Origin: Agrobacterium tumefaciens
GTDB lineage: Bacteria; Pseudomonadota; Alphaproteobacteria; Rhizobiales; Rhizobiaceae
Direction of reading: 5' to 3'
NCBI GenBank assembly: GCA_025559845.1
Contig: CP048472.1
Span: forward strand, 1 to 64,000
DNA: 64,000 nucleotides
The notes beneath the pieces were generated by a model. It had not been told where the DNA came from. It saw nothing but the letters and a program-made list of their open reading frames with translations, and searched no databases. A program made the position numbers and the translations under genes. Shown one piece after another: positions 49,286-59,999 of the stretch (its first letter is position 1; each line of letters starts with the position of its first letter).

Positions 49286-49573
49286 GTTCCCCTTGTCGCT
49301 GTCCCGGCAAGCGGCGTCCAACGAGTTATATGAATCGATCCGGCGTCACCGATTCATCGTCGTGATGGTTTCAGACGGGAACTGGGCGAGACGGCTTCGC
49401 CGCACGGCTCTATGCGCAGGCGCACCGAACCCGCAAGCGGTTTCGGCCATCCGGTTGCGATCCTCTCGCGGCCGCTTCTACCGGCAGACGGACGCGCCCT
49501 GCAGGCGCGGGTCTCTCTTCTCTCTGACTTTGTATTTTGCACCCGCCACTCCGGCGTCAAGGACGTCGTAGCA

Positions 49574-49646
49574 CCTCCAATTTGCAGCCGCCGTCCGCGA
49601 CGGCTCTTGCAAATCGGCTCCTCCACTCGCCGCCTCCGGCGGTCGC
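49574..49646 (+). repeat. Conserved 73-nt leader hairpin, copy 2
   Basis: Same length and layout as 48253-48325: CCTCCAATTTGC, inner stem CCGTC-CGC-GACGG, GCAAATCGG, then CTCCTCCACTCGCCGCCTCC. C-to-T in the 5' arm of the inner stem is balanced by G-to-A in the 3' arm. It lies 70 bp before the gene at 49716. Confidence 0.75.
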
Positions 49647-49715
49647 AATGCGATCCCTGACCCCTCGCGTCTACGGCGCAGCCTCCTTGCGTCAGAAAGA
49701 CGAAAGGAGATTGTC

Positions 49716-50042
49716 ATGACAGAGCAGAAAATCAAATACATCGATGGTGGCAGCCCGGAATACTGGCGTCAGCGGGAAGAGGGTTTTCGGTTGATTCGAG
49801 AAGCCGAGCGTGCACATGACCGCGTCACGCGCGCGCCAATGTACATCTCAGGCGGCTATGACGATGACGGCGACGTCATCCCTGTCGAAAACCTCGGTCC
49901 ATGGGATGCGATGGACGCGGCGATCAGTGCTATCGAGGCCAACGAAACGGCCGTCGATATTCTGGTTGCCCAGCGACGAACCGAGATTGGCGACTGGCGC
50001 ATCGACACGGTGATCCGTGAACTCAACGTTAGCCCCGATTAA
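49716..50042 (+). CDS. Unknown plasmid protein
   Basis: 108 residues, ATG with AAAGGAG upstream. No domain recognised. Acidic sequence: MTEQKIKYIDGGSPEYWRQREEGFRLIREAERAHDR ... MYISGGYDDDGDVIPVENLGPWDAMDAAISAIEANETAVDIL. Preceded by the leader carrying the 73-nt element and followed by a long terminator hairpin, so it is a single-gene transcript. Confidence 0.65.
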   Translation: MTEQKIKYIDGGSPEYWRQREEGFRLIREAERAHDRVTRAPMYISGGYDDDGDVIPVENLGPWDAMDAAISAIEANETAVDILVAQRRTEIGDWRIDTVIRELNVSPD

Positions 50043-50048
50043 TGTCGA

Positions 50049-50079
50049 GGACGAAAGGTGGTGGTGCCACCTTTCGTCC
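50049..50079 (+). terminator. Long stem-loop terminator candidate
   Basis: GGACGAAAGGTGG-TGGTG-CCACCTTTCGTCC, a perfect 13-bp stem, 6 bp after the stop of the gene at 49716. A second GC hairpin (GGCGGC-TGC-GCCGCC) lies at about 50141-50155. The convergent region up to 50421 has no gene; it is GC-rich with poly-C/poly-G tracts. Confidence 0.7.
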
Positions 50080-50421
50080 GTATCCCTGTCTGCGAGCCTC
50101 GTCAGCCGGATCGACCGGCCGGCATGGCTAACGAAAGGGGGGCGGCTGCGCCGCCCCTCTCGCCGCTCACCCCATGAGGGAAGGGCAAGCCCCTCCCTCA
50201 AACACCCTCCCATGGGGAAAGGGGACGGTTCCCTCCACCCTTTCCCAAACCCCTATCCCTCTCCCGGGTGCGGCCTGCGGCCGGCTTAAAGCTCCGGGAG
50301 ATCGGCGTCGCTCATTGGTGATTTTATGCACCGGTGATAGCCTCTCCCCCTGAATTCAGCAGCTTGTCGCAGTGTGCCGGATACAGGTCCCGTACGGCAT
50401 CCGGGGACGCGCTTTCGGACG

Positions 50422-50823
50422 TCATGCGATGGACGGCTTCGCATCGCTGGCAGCGGCCCCCTCCTTCTCTTCCTCCCGCTTTCGTTTTCCGGTTGTGGAC
50501 CGAATCCGGTTCAGCACCGGTGGCAGAAACGGAACATCTTCCCAGGCGACATCGCCTTCGAAGAGCATCTCTCTGTTTCTGTTGCGCCAGGCCACCTCTT
50601 CTCTCGTCACAAATGGCGGCGCGATCTCCGTGAACGCCGCCAGTGGCCCAAGCACCAGAGCGCAGAAAAGGCCAACCGTCTTCACGATCGTATCGCCGAT
50701 CGCTAACAGAATGGCCATGCTGACGATCGCCCCGGCGCCGAGAAACGGAATGGCGATGATGAACGCCACCCAGATCATCAACGGCCCCATCAACGAGTAA
50801 CAGTCCTTTCTCCAATGCATCAT
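50422..50823 (-). CDS. Small membrane protein downstream of traG
   Basis: 133 residues from the ATG opening MMHWRKDCYSLMGPLMIWVAFIIAIPFLGAGAIVSM. Two hydrophobic segments (about residues 11-40 and 45-70) are followed by a charged cytoplasmic tail (TTGKRKREEEKEGAAASDAKPSIA). Not a recognised tra gene, but it starts 20 bp after the traG stop on the same strand and so is probably the last gene of the traCDG operon. Confidence 0.75.
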   Translation of the reverse strand: MMHWRKDCYSLMGPLMIWVAFIIAIPFLGAGAIVSMAILLAIGDTIVKTVGLFCALVLGPLAAFTEIAPPFVTREEVAWRNRNREMLFEGDVAWEDVPFLPPVLNRIRSTTGKRKREEEKEGAAASDAKPSIA

Positions 50824-50843
50824 GCGCGCTTCCTTTCGTTCTG

Positions 50844-52799
50844 TCAGGGTGTGGAAGGTTCCGGCCCCTTGGCCGGCGCATCGCCTTGATGGAACCTGTT
50901 CTTGCCGACGATCCTCGTCATCTCGTCGCGGCGGAACCAGATGGCGCGGCCGCATCTGAGCGGCGCGTTGCCAGCCGTGAACACGATCTGCTCGTCGGTC
51001 CGCATGCGCATCACCTCATGCGGCAGGATCAGCCGCCGGTTCGAAAGCTGCTTCGACCGCGAGCGCGACGATCCCTTCATTCCGGTCGACCGGTTCGTCT
51101 GGTCGACCTCGATCGTCGTGTCGCCGCATCGCTTCGAGATGTAGTCGGCCGTGTCGGGATCGTTGATCGCCGCAAACGAGATCCATGACGCCGACTCGAA
51201 CCATTTGCTCGTGGCGTCCCGACCGCCATAGGCCTCGCGCATCTGCCCGAGGCTCTGGAAGATCAGCGTCAGCGTGATGCCGTATTTGCGACCGGCATCG
51301 CGCGCTGTCTCGAGGATGCGCAGATAGCCGAGACGGGCCACCTCGTCGAGCAGAAACAGCGTCCTGCCCTCGACCTCGCCGTTGCGATTATAGATCGCGT
51401 TCAGGAACGCGCCGATCACGACGCGGGCAAGGCCCGGATGGGCCTCCAGCACTTTCAGGTCGAGTGCGATGAAGATGTCCGTCTCGCCCTTGGCGAGATC
51501 GTCCGTCGAGAAGCTGTCGCCGGACACCAGGGCGGCATAGTTCGGATAGGAGAGCCAGTGCGTTTCCTTGACGGCGTTGGCATAAACGCCGGAGAACGTC
51601 TCCGGCGTCATGTTGACGAACACCGCGACATTCTCCCGGACGAAATCGGATTCGGACTGCTCGTAAATCCGCGTCAGCCGCTCGCGCAGTTTCGGTTCAG
51701 GCTCCGAGAGATTGGCGCGCACCCGGCGCAGCGTCTGGTCCTGTTCGTCCGTATGCCCTGACAGGCACACGTCTGCGATCAACGCGGTCAGCAGCTGCAT
51801 GGCGGAAGCCCGGAAGAAATCGTCGCGGGCGGAGGCGGTGCGCGCGTTGTCGGTCATGATCCAGGTCGCGACCGACACGATATCCTCCTCCTTCGTTCCG
51901 CCGAACCGCCCGATCCAGTCGAGCGCGTTGAAGCCGATGGCGGGCGTGGCGGGATCGAGCACGATCACTTTTCGGCCGGCCTTGCGCCGGTGTTCCGAGA
52001 CCATCGGCGCCACCTCGCTTGACGGGTCCAGAACCACAAGCCCGCCACCCCATTTGAGCGCCGTCGGGATCGTCACCGATGTCGTCTTGAAACCGCCGGA
52101 GCCGGCAAAGACGATGCCGTGCGACGAGCCGAACGAGCCGTCGAAGCAGAGCAGCGGGGACTTGCCGCCCGCGCCCCATGTCTCGCGCTGATCGGCGCGG
52201 AACGACATGCCCGCCACACTGTCGCGATCGACGCGATAGCGTTCTCCGATGACGATGCCGCCCGCATCGGGAAACAGTCTTCCCGCTTCGACCACGCCCA
52301 TCCAGTCCGCCTCGCCATGCACGGCCCGCTTGCCGCGGACACGGCGCGGCGCCGGACTGGCAAATGCAGCGTTGCCCTTGATGACGACGCGAAGTGCGAA
52401 GACGCCGGCGAGGAATGGGCCGGCCGCACCGAGCGCTGTCGCCGGGTCCGTGTAGGCGAGGACGGACTGGTCCGTGGGGACGCTTCCGGCGATGCCGGAA
52501 AGACGAGCCGCCTCGCGGATCATCGCGATGATAATCGCCGCGACGTTTCCGCTGACGACGCCCCATCCAGCCGTCTTTATGTTGGCGGCACCGTTGGCCG
52601 CGAACAGGAACATCGTGCCGATCGCAGCCGCTGCGATGTAGGGCAGGGCGATGCCGAACCGCCCGAGCATCAGCTTCGCCTGCGCCGTCCTTCCGAACGC
52701 CGCCAGCCAGTGCTCGATCCCCGGCATCAGGATCACCGCTGCGATCATCGTCGTGGCGGGGACGACGGCGAGGAGAATTCTATTCGCCGTCACGACCAA
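50844..52799 (-). CDS. traG: TraG, Ti-type conjugative coupling protein
   Basis: VirD4/TraG-family ATPase of 651 residues that links the relaxosome to the mating pore at the inner membrane. Several N-terminal hydrophobic segments ([38 protein letters not shown]) anchor it. Walker [10 protein letters not shown] lies near residue 233, the Walker B-like [11 protein letters not shown] near 483, and [18 protein letters not shown] near the end. It overlaps the traD stop and follows traC-traD in the Ti-like order. Confidence 0.96.
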   Translation of the reverse strand: MVVTANRILLAVVPATTMIAAVILMPGIEHWLAAFGRTAQAKLMLGRFGIALPYIAAAAIGTMFLFAANGAANIKTAGWGVVSGNVAAIIIAMIREAARLSGIAGSVPTDQSVLAYTDPATALGAAGPFLAGVFALRVVIKGNAAFASPAPRRVRGKRAVHGEADWMGVVEAGRLFPDAGGIVIGERYRVDRDSVAGMSFRADQRETWGAGGKSPLLCFDGSFGSSHGIVFAGSGGFKTTSVTIPTALKWGGGLVVLDPSSEVAPMVSEHRRKAGRKVIVLDPATPAIGFNALDWIGRFGGTKEEDIVSVATWIMTDNARTASARDDFFRASAMQLLTALIADVCLSGHTDEQDQTLRRVRANLSEPEPKLRERLTRIYEQSESDFVRENVAVFVNMTPETFSGVYANAVKETHWLSYPNYAALVSGDSFSTDDLAKGETDIFIALDLKVLEAHPGLARVVIGAFLNAIYNRNGEVEGRTLFLLDEVARLGYLRILETARDAGRKYGITLTLIFQSLGQMREAYGGRDATSKWFESASWISFAAINDPDTADYISKRCGDTTIEVDQTNRSTGMKGSSRSRSKQLSNRRLILPHEVMRMRTDEQIVFTAGNAPLRCGRAIWFRRDEMTRIVGKNRFHQGDAPAKGPEPSTP

Positions 52800-52995
52800 A
52801 GGCCTCCGCCCCTATCGTGGTGAGGCGCGATCGCTCGGCATCGTCGCCCTTGATGCGGCGACCTGCATCGATCAGCATGCCGAGCAACAGTGCCCGTTTC
52901 TCGTAGCGCAGCCCGGCCTTGACGATCAGGCCACCCAGCTCGATCTTCTCGCGGGTGTCCTTCTTTCGGGCGTCGGTCGATGCGGTCCGGTGCAT
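52780..52995 (-). CDS. traD: TraD, small conjugation protein
   Basis: 71 residues from the ATG opening [50 protein letters not shown], the usual length and sequence pattern of Ti plasmid TraD. Another in-frame ATG 10 codons earlier would overlap traC. It lies between traC (4 bases upstream) and traG (20-base overlap), completing the traCDG operon. TraD probably accompanies TraC as a relaxosome accessory protein. Confidence 0.92.
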   Translation of the reverse strand: MHRTASTDARKKDTREKIELGGLIVKAGLRYEKRALLLGMLIDAGRRIKGDDAERSRLTTIGAEAFGRDGE

Positions 52996-52999
52996 CCGC

Positions 53000-53296
53000 T
53001 CAAGCCTCGCCACGGCTGCCCGCATCCGAGCCAGATGCGAGCGTCGCGCCCGGCTCGCCGGCGGTCCGGCCGTCACCGGCATTTTTCCTTCCGGATGTCC
53101 CTGCCTTACCTCCGCGAAAGCGCCCGGCGATGTCCTCGAACGCTGCCTGGAGTTCGGCCTCCTCGATCTCGATCTCGCCAAGACCGGCCTTCAGCGCGAC
53201 GCGGCCGATGCGCTCGGCCTCCCGCGTCTCCGCCTGTCTGAGCTGGTCCTGAAGGCGGGCGATTTCTTCACGTATCTTCGATGACGGTTTCTTCAT
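53000..53296 (-). CDS. traC: TraC, relaxosome accessory protein
   Basis: 98 residues from the ATG opening [49 protein letters not shown], matching Ti plasmid TraC (MobC-like helical protein). The C-terminus is a basic, low-complexity tail. First gene of the leftward tra operon, divergent from traA, with oriT and the tra box between them. Probably assists TraA at oriT. Confidence 0.93.
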   Translation of the reverse strand: MKKPSSKIREEIARLQDQLRQAETREAERIGRVALKAGLGEIEIEEAELQAAFEDIAGRFRGGKAGTSGRKNAGDGRTAGEPGATLASGSDAGSRGEA

Positions 53297-53364
53297 TCCG
53301 GTCGGATCTCCCTGGAAGTCTCGCGGTGATGTTCTCGCCGCCAAACTTCCTCAAAAGCACGTCC

Positions 53365-53480
53365 GAAGGAACGTGCAGATTTGCACGTCGGCAAAGCCGA
53401 CACTTTGGAGGATCATCCCGCCGTTTCGAAGAAGCGGAACCAAGGGCGCAATTATACGTCGCTGGCGCGACGCGTTGCTC
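53365..53480. other. oriT: Ti-type origin of transfer (oriT)
   Basis: Lies between divergent traC and traA. The nick region contains GGGCGCAATTATACGTCGCTG (53444-53464), the Q-type/Ti oriT core (complementary strand GCGCCC), followed by GCGCGACGC inverted symmetry. Upstream are the tra box and the hairpin GTCGGC-AAA-GCCGAC (53387-53401). TraA and TraC would process this site. The exact nick base is inferred from Ti plasmids. Confidence 0.9.
53371..53388. promoter_or_regulatory. tra box for TraR between traC and traA
   Basis: ACGTGCAGATTTGCACGT, an 18-bp palindrome matching the TraR binding consensus ATGTGCAGATCTGCACAT at the core positions. Located between the divergent traCDG and traAFBH promoters, it would activate both operons in response to TraR-acyl-homoserine lactone encoded at the far end of the window. 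Confidence 0.92.
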
Positions 53481-53552
53481 AATGACCCTGGCGGGGCCGC
53501 TATTCGCGACGAGCAGCTTGTTTCGACCGATCAATCGGGAGTTTTCGCCGCC

Positions 53553-56500
53553 GTGGCCATCGCCCACTTCTCAGCCAGCATCGTAAGCCGCGGCGACGGC
53601 CGCAGCGCGGTGCTGTCGGCGGCCTATCGGCACTGTGCGAAGATGGACTACGAGCGCGAGGCGCGCACCATCGACTACACCCGCAAGGTTGGGCTCCTTC
53701 ACGAAGAGTTCCTTTTGCCGGACCATGCGCCGAAATGGGTCCGGATGCTGATCGCCGACCGCTCTGTTGCCGGCGCTTCAGAGGCCTTCTGGAACAGGGT
53801 CGAGGCTTTCGAAAAGCGGATCGACGCCCAGCTTGCCAAGGACCTGACGGTGGCGCTGCCGCTGGAGCTCACAGCCGAGCAGAATATCGCGCTCGTCCGT
53901 GACTTCGTGGAAAAGCACATTCTCTCCAGAGGGATGGTTGCCGACTGGGTTTACCACGACAATCCCGGCAATCCGCACATCCACCTGATGACGACCCTGC
54001 GGCCGCTGACCGAAGACGGTTTTGGCGCGAAGAAGGTCGCGGTGATCGGCGAGGACGGCGAACCTCTGCGGACGAAAGCCGGGAAGATCGTCTATGAGCT
54101 ATGGGCCGGCGGAACGGACGACTTCAACGCGTTTCGCTACGCCTGGTTCGAACGGATGAACCATCACCTGGCGCTCAACGGCATCAATCTGCGCGTCGAC
54201 GGGCGATCCTACGAGAAGCAGGGTATCGACCTGGTGCCGACCATTCATCTCGGCGTCGGGGCCAAGGCGATCGAGCGCAAGGCCGAAGGGGAGGGACGCA
54301 AAGCCGAGCTCGAACGCCTTGAGCTCAACGAGGAGCGGCGCGAGGAGAATGCCCGCCGCATCCGGGAGAATCCCAAACTCGTGCTGGATCTCATCACCCG
54401 CGAGAAGAGCGTCTTCGACGAGCGCGATGTCGCCAAAATCCTGCATCGCTATATCGACGATGCGGGCATGTTCCGCAACACGATGGCGCGCATCATGCAG
54501 AGTGGGCAAGTGCTGCGGCTGGAGCGTGAGCGGATCTCGTTGGCAACCGGCAAGCGCGAGCCGTCGAAGTTCACGACGCACGAGCTGATCCGCCTCGAAG
54601 CGACGATGGCCCGGAGCGCGATGTGGCTTGACCGACGGTCCTCGCATGGTGTCGGCAAGGTCCTTCTCGACGCGACTTTCGCGCGCCACGACCGCCTGTC
54701 GCAGGAACAGCGGACGGCGCTTGCGCATATCGCCGGCGCCAATCGCATAGCCGCCGTCGTTGGCCGTGCCGGAGCGGGCAAGACCACGATGATGAAAGCG
54801 GCCCGCGAGACATGGGAAGCCGCCGGATATCGCGTCGTGGGCGCAGCGCTTGCCGGCAAGGCGGCGGAGGGTCTGGAGAAAGAGGCCGGCATTATCGCGC
54901 GCACGCTGTCGTCATGGGAACTGCGCTGGCAACAGGAGCGTGACCGTCTCGACGACAGGACCGTCATGGTGTTGGATGAGGCGGGCATGGTGTCGTCGCG
55001 GCAGATGGCGATGCTTGTCCAGGCAGCGACCGAGGCCGGGGCCAAGCTGGTGCTGGTCGGTGACCCCGATCAGCTCCAGCCGATCGAAGCGGGCGCCGCA
55101 TTCCGCGCGATTACCGACCGCATCGGCTATGCCGAACTTGGCACGATCTATCGCCAGCGCGAGGCGTGGATGCGTCGCGCCTCGGTCGATCTTGCCCACC
55201 GTCAGGTCGGGTCGGCGCTCGCAGCCTATGACCGCGCGAACCTGATCCATTCGCACTGGTCGAAGGACGAGGCCATAGCCTCGCTGATCGAAGACTGGAA
55301 CCGCGACTACGATCCGGCGAGGTCTTCTCTCATTCTCGCCCATCGACGGCTCGACGTGCGCGCACTCAACGAACTCGCCCGCGAAAGACTGGTCGGGCGC
55401 GGTTTCGTCGGCGAGGGCTTCGCCTTCCGGACAGAAGAAGGCGAGCGTCGCTTTGACGCCGGCGACCGGATCGTCTTCCTGAAGAACGAGGGATCGCTCG
55501 GCGTCAAGAACGGCATGCTGGCGAAGGTGGTCGAAGCCGCACCCGGCAGGTTTGTCGCCGAGATCGGCGAAGGGGAGGATGGCCGTCAGGTGACGGTCGA
55601 TCAGCATCTCTACGCCAATGTCGATCATGGCTATGCGACCACCATCCACAAATCGCAGGGCGCGACGGTCGACGACGTCAGGGTGCTCGCTTCCGGCACG
55701 ATGGACCGCCATCTGACCTATGTCGCGCTCACCCGTCATCGCGATGCAGCCCGGCTCTATGTCGGCATGAACGAGTTCACCAACCGCGGCGGCGTTCTCG
55801 TCGATCACGGAGAGGCTCCCTACGAGAACAAGCCCGAGAACCACGACAGCTATTTCGTCACGCTCGAAACGGGCGAGGGGAAGCAGAACACCATCTGGGG
55901 CGTCGATCTGAGGCGCGCGATGGCAGAGGCGGCGCCTCAGATCGGCGACCGCATCGGCCTCGACCACAAGGGTTCCGAAATGGTCCGTCTTCCCGACGGC
56001 AAGAAGGTCAAGCGCCATACCTGGAAGGTCGTCGACATCCGCGAGCTGGCGCTGTCGCGGATGACGGAACGCATGTCGCGCGACGCAGCGAAGGAAACGA
56101 CGCTCGACTACGAGAACGCCAGCTTCTATCGCGCGGCACTCCGCTTCGCCGACACGCATGGCCTGCGCGTCATGAACGTCGCCCGGACCATGATGCGCGA
56201 CCGGCTCGACTGGACGGTCCGGCAGAAACAGCGGCTTGCCCGTCTCGGAAGCCGGCTGCTCGCCATCGGCGGCAAGCTCGGTCTCGTTTCCAGCACTCAC
56301 CAGCAACAATCGCTTTCCAGCAACATGAAGGAGGTCAGGCCGATGGTTGCCGGCATCACCATTCATCCGAAATCCCTCGACCAGGCGGTCGAGGACAAGC
56401 TCGCCGCCGATCCCGGTCTGAAGAAGCAATGGGAGGAAGTCTCCTCCCGTTTTCATCTGATCTACGCCCAGCCCGAAGCCGCCTTCCGCGCGGTCGATGT

Positions 56501-57137
56501 CGACGCGGCGTTGAAGGATCCGGCGACTGCGAAATCCACGCTCGCTAAAATCGCGAACGAGCCGGAGAGTTTTGGAGCGCTCAAAGGCAAGACCGGCCTG
56601 TTCGCCAGCCGCGTGGAGAAGGAGGACCGCGATATTGCACACGTCAATGCGCCGGCGCTTTCGCGTGATCTCGAACGTTATCTTCAGATGCGAACGAACG
56701 CCATGCAGCGCCTTGAAGCGGAGGAGAGGGCAATCCGGCATCGCGTCTCGATCGACATACCGGCACTGTCGCCGTCCGCCCGCACGGTACTCGAACGGGT
56801 GCGCGATGCGATCGACCGCAACGACCTTCCCGCAGCACTCGGATATGCGGTCAGCGACAAGGAGGCCAAGCTCGAAATCGACGGATTCAACAAGGCTGTA
56901 TCGGAACGCTTCGGTGAACGCAGCCTGCTGACGAACGCCGCGCGCGAACCATCCGGGCGGCTGTTCGAGCAGCTCGCAAAGGGACTCCAGCCCCAGGAGA
57001 AGGAGCACCTGGCCGAGGCATGGCCGGTGATGCGCACCGCACAGCAACTCGCTGCCCACGAGCGCACCGCCGCGACGTTGAAGCAGGTCGAGGACCTGCG
57101 GCTGTCGCAGCGCCAGACACCGGTGATCAAGCAATGA
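53553..57137 (+). CDS. traA: TraA, Ti-type relaxase-helicase
   Basis: 1,194 residues from a GTG opening [27 protein letters not shown] (Tyr25 the likely nicking tyrosine). The N-terminal MobA/MobL-type relaxase has the metal-binding PHIHLMTT (about residue 140). The TraI-like helicase has Walker [11 protein letters not shown] (~403), [13 protein letters not shown] and the C-terminal [15 protein letters not shown]. Nicks oriT and unwinds the transferred strand. Stop overlaps the traF start (ATGA). Confidence 0.96.
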   Translation: MAIAHFSASIVSRGDGRSAVLSAAYRHCAKMDYEREARTIDYTRKVGLLHEEFLLPDHAPKWVRMLIADRSVAGASEAFWNRVEAFEKRIDAQLAKDLTVALPLELTAEQNIALVRDFVEKHILSRGMVADWVYHDNPGNPHIHLMTTLRPLTEDGFGAKKVAVIGEDGEPLRTKAGKIVYELWAGGTDDFNAFRYAWFERMNHHLALNGINLRVDGRSYEKQGIDLVPTIHLGVGAKAIERKAEGEGRKAELERLELNEERREENARRIRENPKLVLDLITREKSVFDERDVAKILHRYIDDAGMFRNTMARIMQSGQVLRLERERISLATGKREPSKFTTHELIRLEATMARSAMWLDRRSSHGVGKVLLDATFARHDRLSQEQRTALAHIAGANRIAAVVGRAGAGKTTMMKAARETWEAAGYRVVGAALAGKAAEGLEKEAGIIARTLSSWELRWQQERDRLDDRTVMVLDEAGMVSSRQMAMLVQAATEAGAKLVLVGDPDQLQPIEAGAAFRAITDRIGYAELGTIYRQREAWMRRASVDLAHRQVGSALAAYDRANLIHSHWSKDEAIASLIEDWNRDYDPARSSLILAHRRLDVRALNELARERLVGRGFVGEGFAFRTEEGERRFDAGDRIVFLKNEGSLGVKNGMLAKVVEAAPGRFVAEIGEGEDGRQVTVDQHLYANVDHGYATTIHKSQGATVDDVRVLASGTMDRHLTYVALTRHRDAARLYVGMNEFTNRGGVLVDHGEAPYENKPENHDSYFVTLETGEGKQNTIWGVDLRRAMAEAAPQIGDRIGLDHKGSEMVRLPDGKKVKRHTWKVVDIRELALSRMTERMSRDAAKETTLDYENASFYRAALRFADTHGLRVMNVARTMMRDRLDWTVRQKQRLARLGSRLLAIGGKLGLVSSTHQQQSLSSNMKEVRPMVAGITIHPKSLDQAVEDKLAADPGLKKQWEEVSSRFHLIYAQPEAAFRAVDVDAALKDPATAKSTLAKIANEPESFGALKGKTGLFASRVEKEDRDIAHVNAPALSRDLERYLQMRTNAMQRLEAEERAIRHRVSIDIPALSPSARTVLERVRDAIDRNDLPAALGYAVSDKEAKLEIDGFNKAVSERFGERSLLTNAAREPSGRLFEQLAKGLQPQEKEHLAEAWPVMRTAQQLAAHERTAATLKQVEDLRLSQRQTPVIKQ

Positions 57138-57664
57138 CGCCGCGCCGGGCGATCATCCTGATCGGGGTCTCAGTGACCGTCATTCTCTGCGGATCGGTTG
57201 TCGCCGCGGTTGGCGGCTATCGCCTGAACCTGACGCCAAGCGAGCCGCTCGGGCTCTGGCGCATCGAGGCATTGAACCGCTCCCCTGCGGTCGGGGATCT
57301 GGTGTTCATCTGCCCGCCGTCGAACGCGTCGTTCATCGAGGCGCTGGAGCGCGGATATCTCCGCCGCGGGCTTTGCAGGGGCGGTTTTGCGCCCCTGATC
57401 AAGACCATTGTCGCGCTTCCCGGCGACCGGGTCGTGATCAGCGGGGAGGTCGTCATCGACGATCGCCCGATACCCGCATCCGCTGTGCGGGCGACAGATG
57501 GTGCCGGCAGGGCGATCCATCCCTATCCGGGCGGCGTCGTGCCACCCGGCCATCTCTTTCTTCACTCATCCTTTGCGAGCTCTTATGATTCACGATATTT
57601 TGGGCCGATCCCGGCATCCGGCCTTCTCGGTCTGGCGCGGCCGGTGTTCACGTTTGACCCGTGA
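57134..57664 (+). CDS. traF: TraF, S26 signal-peptidase-like pilin maturation protease
   Basis: 176 residues; the ATG overlaps the traA stop. One N-terminal membrane segment ([25 protein letters not shown]). S26 motifs: Ser36 in [11 protein letters not shown] and the Lys in [14 protein letters not shown], then [22 protein letters not shown]. By analogy with TraF of RP4 and Ti plasmids it processes or cyclises the conjugative pilin. Its 3' end overlaps the start of traB. Confidence 0.95.
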   Translation: MTPRRAIILIGVSVTVILCGSVVAAVGGYRLNLTPSEPLGLWRIEALNRSPAVGDLVFICPPSNASFIEALERGYLRRGLCRGGFAPLIKTIVALPGDRVVISGEVVIDDRPIPASAVRATDGAGRAIHPYPGGVVPPGHLFLHSSFASSYDSRYFGPIPASGLLGLARPVFTFDP

Positions 57665-58835
57665 CCGCTGGCGTGTGGCGCTCCTGATCCTGCTTTCGAT
57701 CGTGGTCGGAGCGGTCGGGTGGAGCGGCGAGGTTCTCCTTCTTCCGACAACCATGCTCTTTCCGTTGCTATGGGCGCAATCTCCATCACGACTGGTTGCG
57801 GGCGCGGTGTCTGCCGGGTACTTCCTCGCCGCCTCGCGCGGCCTGCCGCAGGGTGTGGCGAACTTCTACGCAGCCGATTTCTGGCCCGGCCTCCTGCTCT
57901 GGCTGGCCGCGTCCGCCTCCTTCGTCGGCCTGCACGCGGCGCTCTGGACAAGGCTCCCGGGAAGGGGCGCTCTGGGTTGGGGAAAGCCGGTGCGCTACCT
58001 TGCGGCCGCGGTGCTGATGGGGCTGCCGCCCTTCGGCATCACCGGGTGGGCACATCCACTGACCGCAGCGGGCGTTCTGTTTCCCGGCTTTGGATGGTGG
58101 GGGCTGGGTGCGACCACAGCCGGCCTCGCGATGATGACATCGCGATACTGGCCGGCTGCCGCCATTGCCCTGGGAGGCTACTGGCTCTGGTCCGCCGCTA
58201 CGTGGACGCAACCTGTCCTACCGGATGGATGGAAAGGCGTCGACCTCGAACAGGGTCAAACGCTTGGACGTGATGGTTCGCTTGACCATCACCGTGACCT
58301 GATCGCAACGGTGCGCGCGGCGGCAGGAGCGGAAACCCGTGTCATCGTTCTTCCCGAAAGCGCCCTCGGCTTATGGACCCCGACTGTCGCACGGCTTTGG
58401 CAGGCGGGCTTGCGAGGGGCGGACGTCACCGTGATCGCCGGCGCGGCCGTCATCGATCCGGGCGGCTACGACAACGTCATGGTGACGGTCTCGGAGGGTG
58501 AAGCACGGATCCTCTATCGCGAGCGCATGCCGATCCCGGTATCGATGTGGCAGCCATGGTTGCAATGGACCGGGCAGGGCGGTGGCGCTCAAGCGCATTT
58601 CTTCGGCAACCCGGCCGTGGATCTCGCTGGCACGAGGATCGCGCCGCTGATCTGCTACGAGCAGCTCATCGTCTGGCCCATACTGCACTCGATGCTGTTT
58701 TCCCCCGCCGCCATCGTCGCCACGGGCAACGGATGGTGGACCGAGGGAACGTCGATCGTCGCCATCCAACAAGCAGGCGTGATTGCCTGGGCGAAACTCT
58801 TCGGGCGACCCGTCGTCACGGCTTTCAACACATAA
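57654..58835 (+). CDS. traB: TraB, conjugal transfer protein with nitrilase-like domain
   Basis: 393 residues from a TTG that begins [31 protein letters not shown], resembling known TraB starts; an ATG at 57585 would give 23 more residues. Multiple hydrophobic segments occupy the first half. The second half looks like a carbon-nitrogen hydrolase fold ([15 protein letters not shown] with Glu, [14 protein letters not shown] with Cys). Located in the traAFBH operon. TraB boosts Ti plasmid transfer; mechanism unclear. Confidence 0.88.
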   Translation: MTRDRWRVALLILLSIVVGAVGWSGEVLLLPTTMLFPLLWAQSPSRLVAGAVSAGYFLAASRGLPQGVANFYAADFWPGLLLWLAASASFVGLHAALWTRLPGRGALGWGKPVRYLAAAVLMGLPPFGITGWAHPLTAAGVLFPGFGWWGLGATTAGLAMMTSRYWPAAAIALGGYWLWSAATWTQPVLPDGWKGVDLEQGQTLGRDGSLDHHRDLIATVRAAAGAETRVIVLPESALGLWTPTVARLWQAGLRGADVTVIAGAAVIDPGGYDNVMVTVSEGEARILYRERMPIPVSMWQPWLQWTGQGGGAQAHFFGNPAVDLAGTRIAPLICYEQLIVWPILHSMLFSPAAIVATGNGWWTEGTSIVAIQQAGVIAWAKLFGRPVVTAFNT

Positions 58836-58848
58836 GGAGACTTTCGCG

Positions 58849-59475
58849 ATGGTCGATTCCGCCCTCATCAAGGAATGCAGCGATCCCGGCCTGAAACCCG
58901 CGATCGTCGAACAGTTCATCGAACGGGCAGGGGCGCCGGACCCGCTCGCGGTCACTGTCCGCTCCGGCAACCGCATCGTTCTGGTGCCGAAGCCGACAAC
59001 GCCGGACGAAGCGCTCGCATTGATACGCCAGAACCTCGGCCGCAATATCGTTCGCGTCGGCTTGACGCAGTATCCCGCCGGGCTCGGTATCGTCGAGGCG
59101 GGCCAGTTGAAGCCGGACCTGATCGAGCCTTGCGAAAACATCAAAATGGGCACGGCCCTGTTCGCCAAAGTCTATCGTATCGTCACCAAATGGTACGGTA
59201 ACCCTACCGAAAGCGAGGTCCTTCCGCAGGTTTTTGAAGACGCGATCATCGCATGGCAAACGGGGTATTTCGAGGGGACAGCGGTGTTCCGGGCAGCCGA
59301 TCCGGGCGACGTGAAGCTGCCAGAGCCGGAACCAGGGGTGGAAGAGGAAAGGTCCGGAGCCGGTAGTGACAAGATGAAGGGCGGCAACGTCGATGCACTC
59401 GAAGCGGAACCGGTCGACCCGAACAAGGCTGGTATTCGGATCGACCTTTCCGGCATCGGCGCGCGCGGGAAGTGA
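58849..59475 (+). CDS. traH: TraH, conjugal transfer protein
   Basis: 208 residues from the ATG preceded by AAGGAG, opening MVDSALIKECSDPGLKPAIVEQFIERAG. It matches TraH of Ti-type operons: soluble N-terminal domain (DPLAVTVRSGNRIVLVPKPTTPDEALALIRQNLGRNIVRVGLTQYPAG) and a variable acidic tail (LPEPEPGVEEERSGAGSDK). Last gene of traAFBH. Probably part of the transfer machinery, with a modest effect in known systems. Confidence 0.9.
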   Translation: MVDSALIKECSDPGLKPAIVEQFIERAGAPDPLAVTVRSGNRIVLVPKPTTPDEALALIRQNLGRNIVRVGLTQYPAGLGIVEAGQLKPDLIEPCENIKMGTALFAKVYRIVTKWYGNPTESEVLPQVFEDAIIAWQTGYFEGTAVFRAADPGDVKLPEPEPGVEEERSGAGSDKMKGGNVDALEAEPVDPNKAGIRIDLSGIGARGK

Positions 59476-59999
59476 GGACAAGTTCCTCGCGTCTGCGTCG
59501 ATGAACGCGGGCCAGGAGCGAAAAATTGCTCGGTCCGTGCGCCAGGCGAATCGCAGTCAATGAGAGCACGGCAGAGAACAACCAAGTGTCGTCGCGATTT
59601 ACCAATGCATTCTATCTCTGGTCGCAAGTCGCGTTGATTTCTTCTTCGAAAGCATAGGCCTTGAGGTATTTTGTGCCTTCCATCGAGGTGGGCATGTGAA
59701 GATTTGCACCGTCGTTCTGTCGATCGGCGCTGGCATCTCTTTGGAATGGCTCTTATAAGGGGCATGACGCAGTACGCGCTGTGTTGCGGCTTAGAATCCG
59801 CAGATGAACGGTTGGCGCTGACCGAAACGGTGCCAGGAACCCTCTGACCTTGTGGCCGGGGGCCTGTGACTCATGTCCAGGCGCCTCGGTGCTAAAGGTC
59901 TCAGGGCCGATTCATCTCGGATTCTAACCCCCGGCTAGGGTTCAAAGGGTTCAACGTCAGCGGGGGCGCACCGCAGACAAAACCAGGGTTAGGTCAGGA
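59476..59999. other. Gap between traH and traM
   Basis: About 520 bp without a supportable gene. It contains a tra-box-like word at 59694-59711 and, just before traM, the repeated TCTAACCCCCGGCTAGGGTTC stretch, which may be a terminator or regulatory symmetry. I find no good ribosome site other than AGGTCAGGA ahead of traM. Confidence 0.4.
59694..59711. promoter_or_regulatory. Degenerate tra-box-like site upstream of traM
   Basis: ATGTGAAGATTTGCACCG matches the tra box consensus at about 14 of 18 positions. It lies 290 bp before traM. TraM is TraR-activated in Ti plasmids, which makes a site here plausible, but the match is weak. Confidence 0.35.

Noticed and set aside
54912..57134. 740-codon minus-strand frame opposite traA
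   Set aside because: Shadow of traA; no recognisable motif and the opposite strand encodes a complete relaxase-helicase.
59765..59990. tRNA-like or structured RNA in the traH-traM gap
   Set aside because: No cloverleaf with T-loop and anticodon arm could be built; only weak symmetries are visible.
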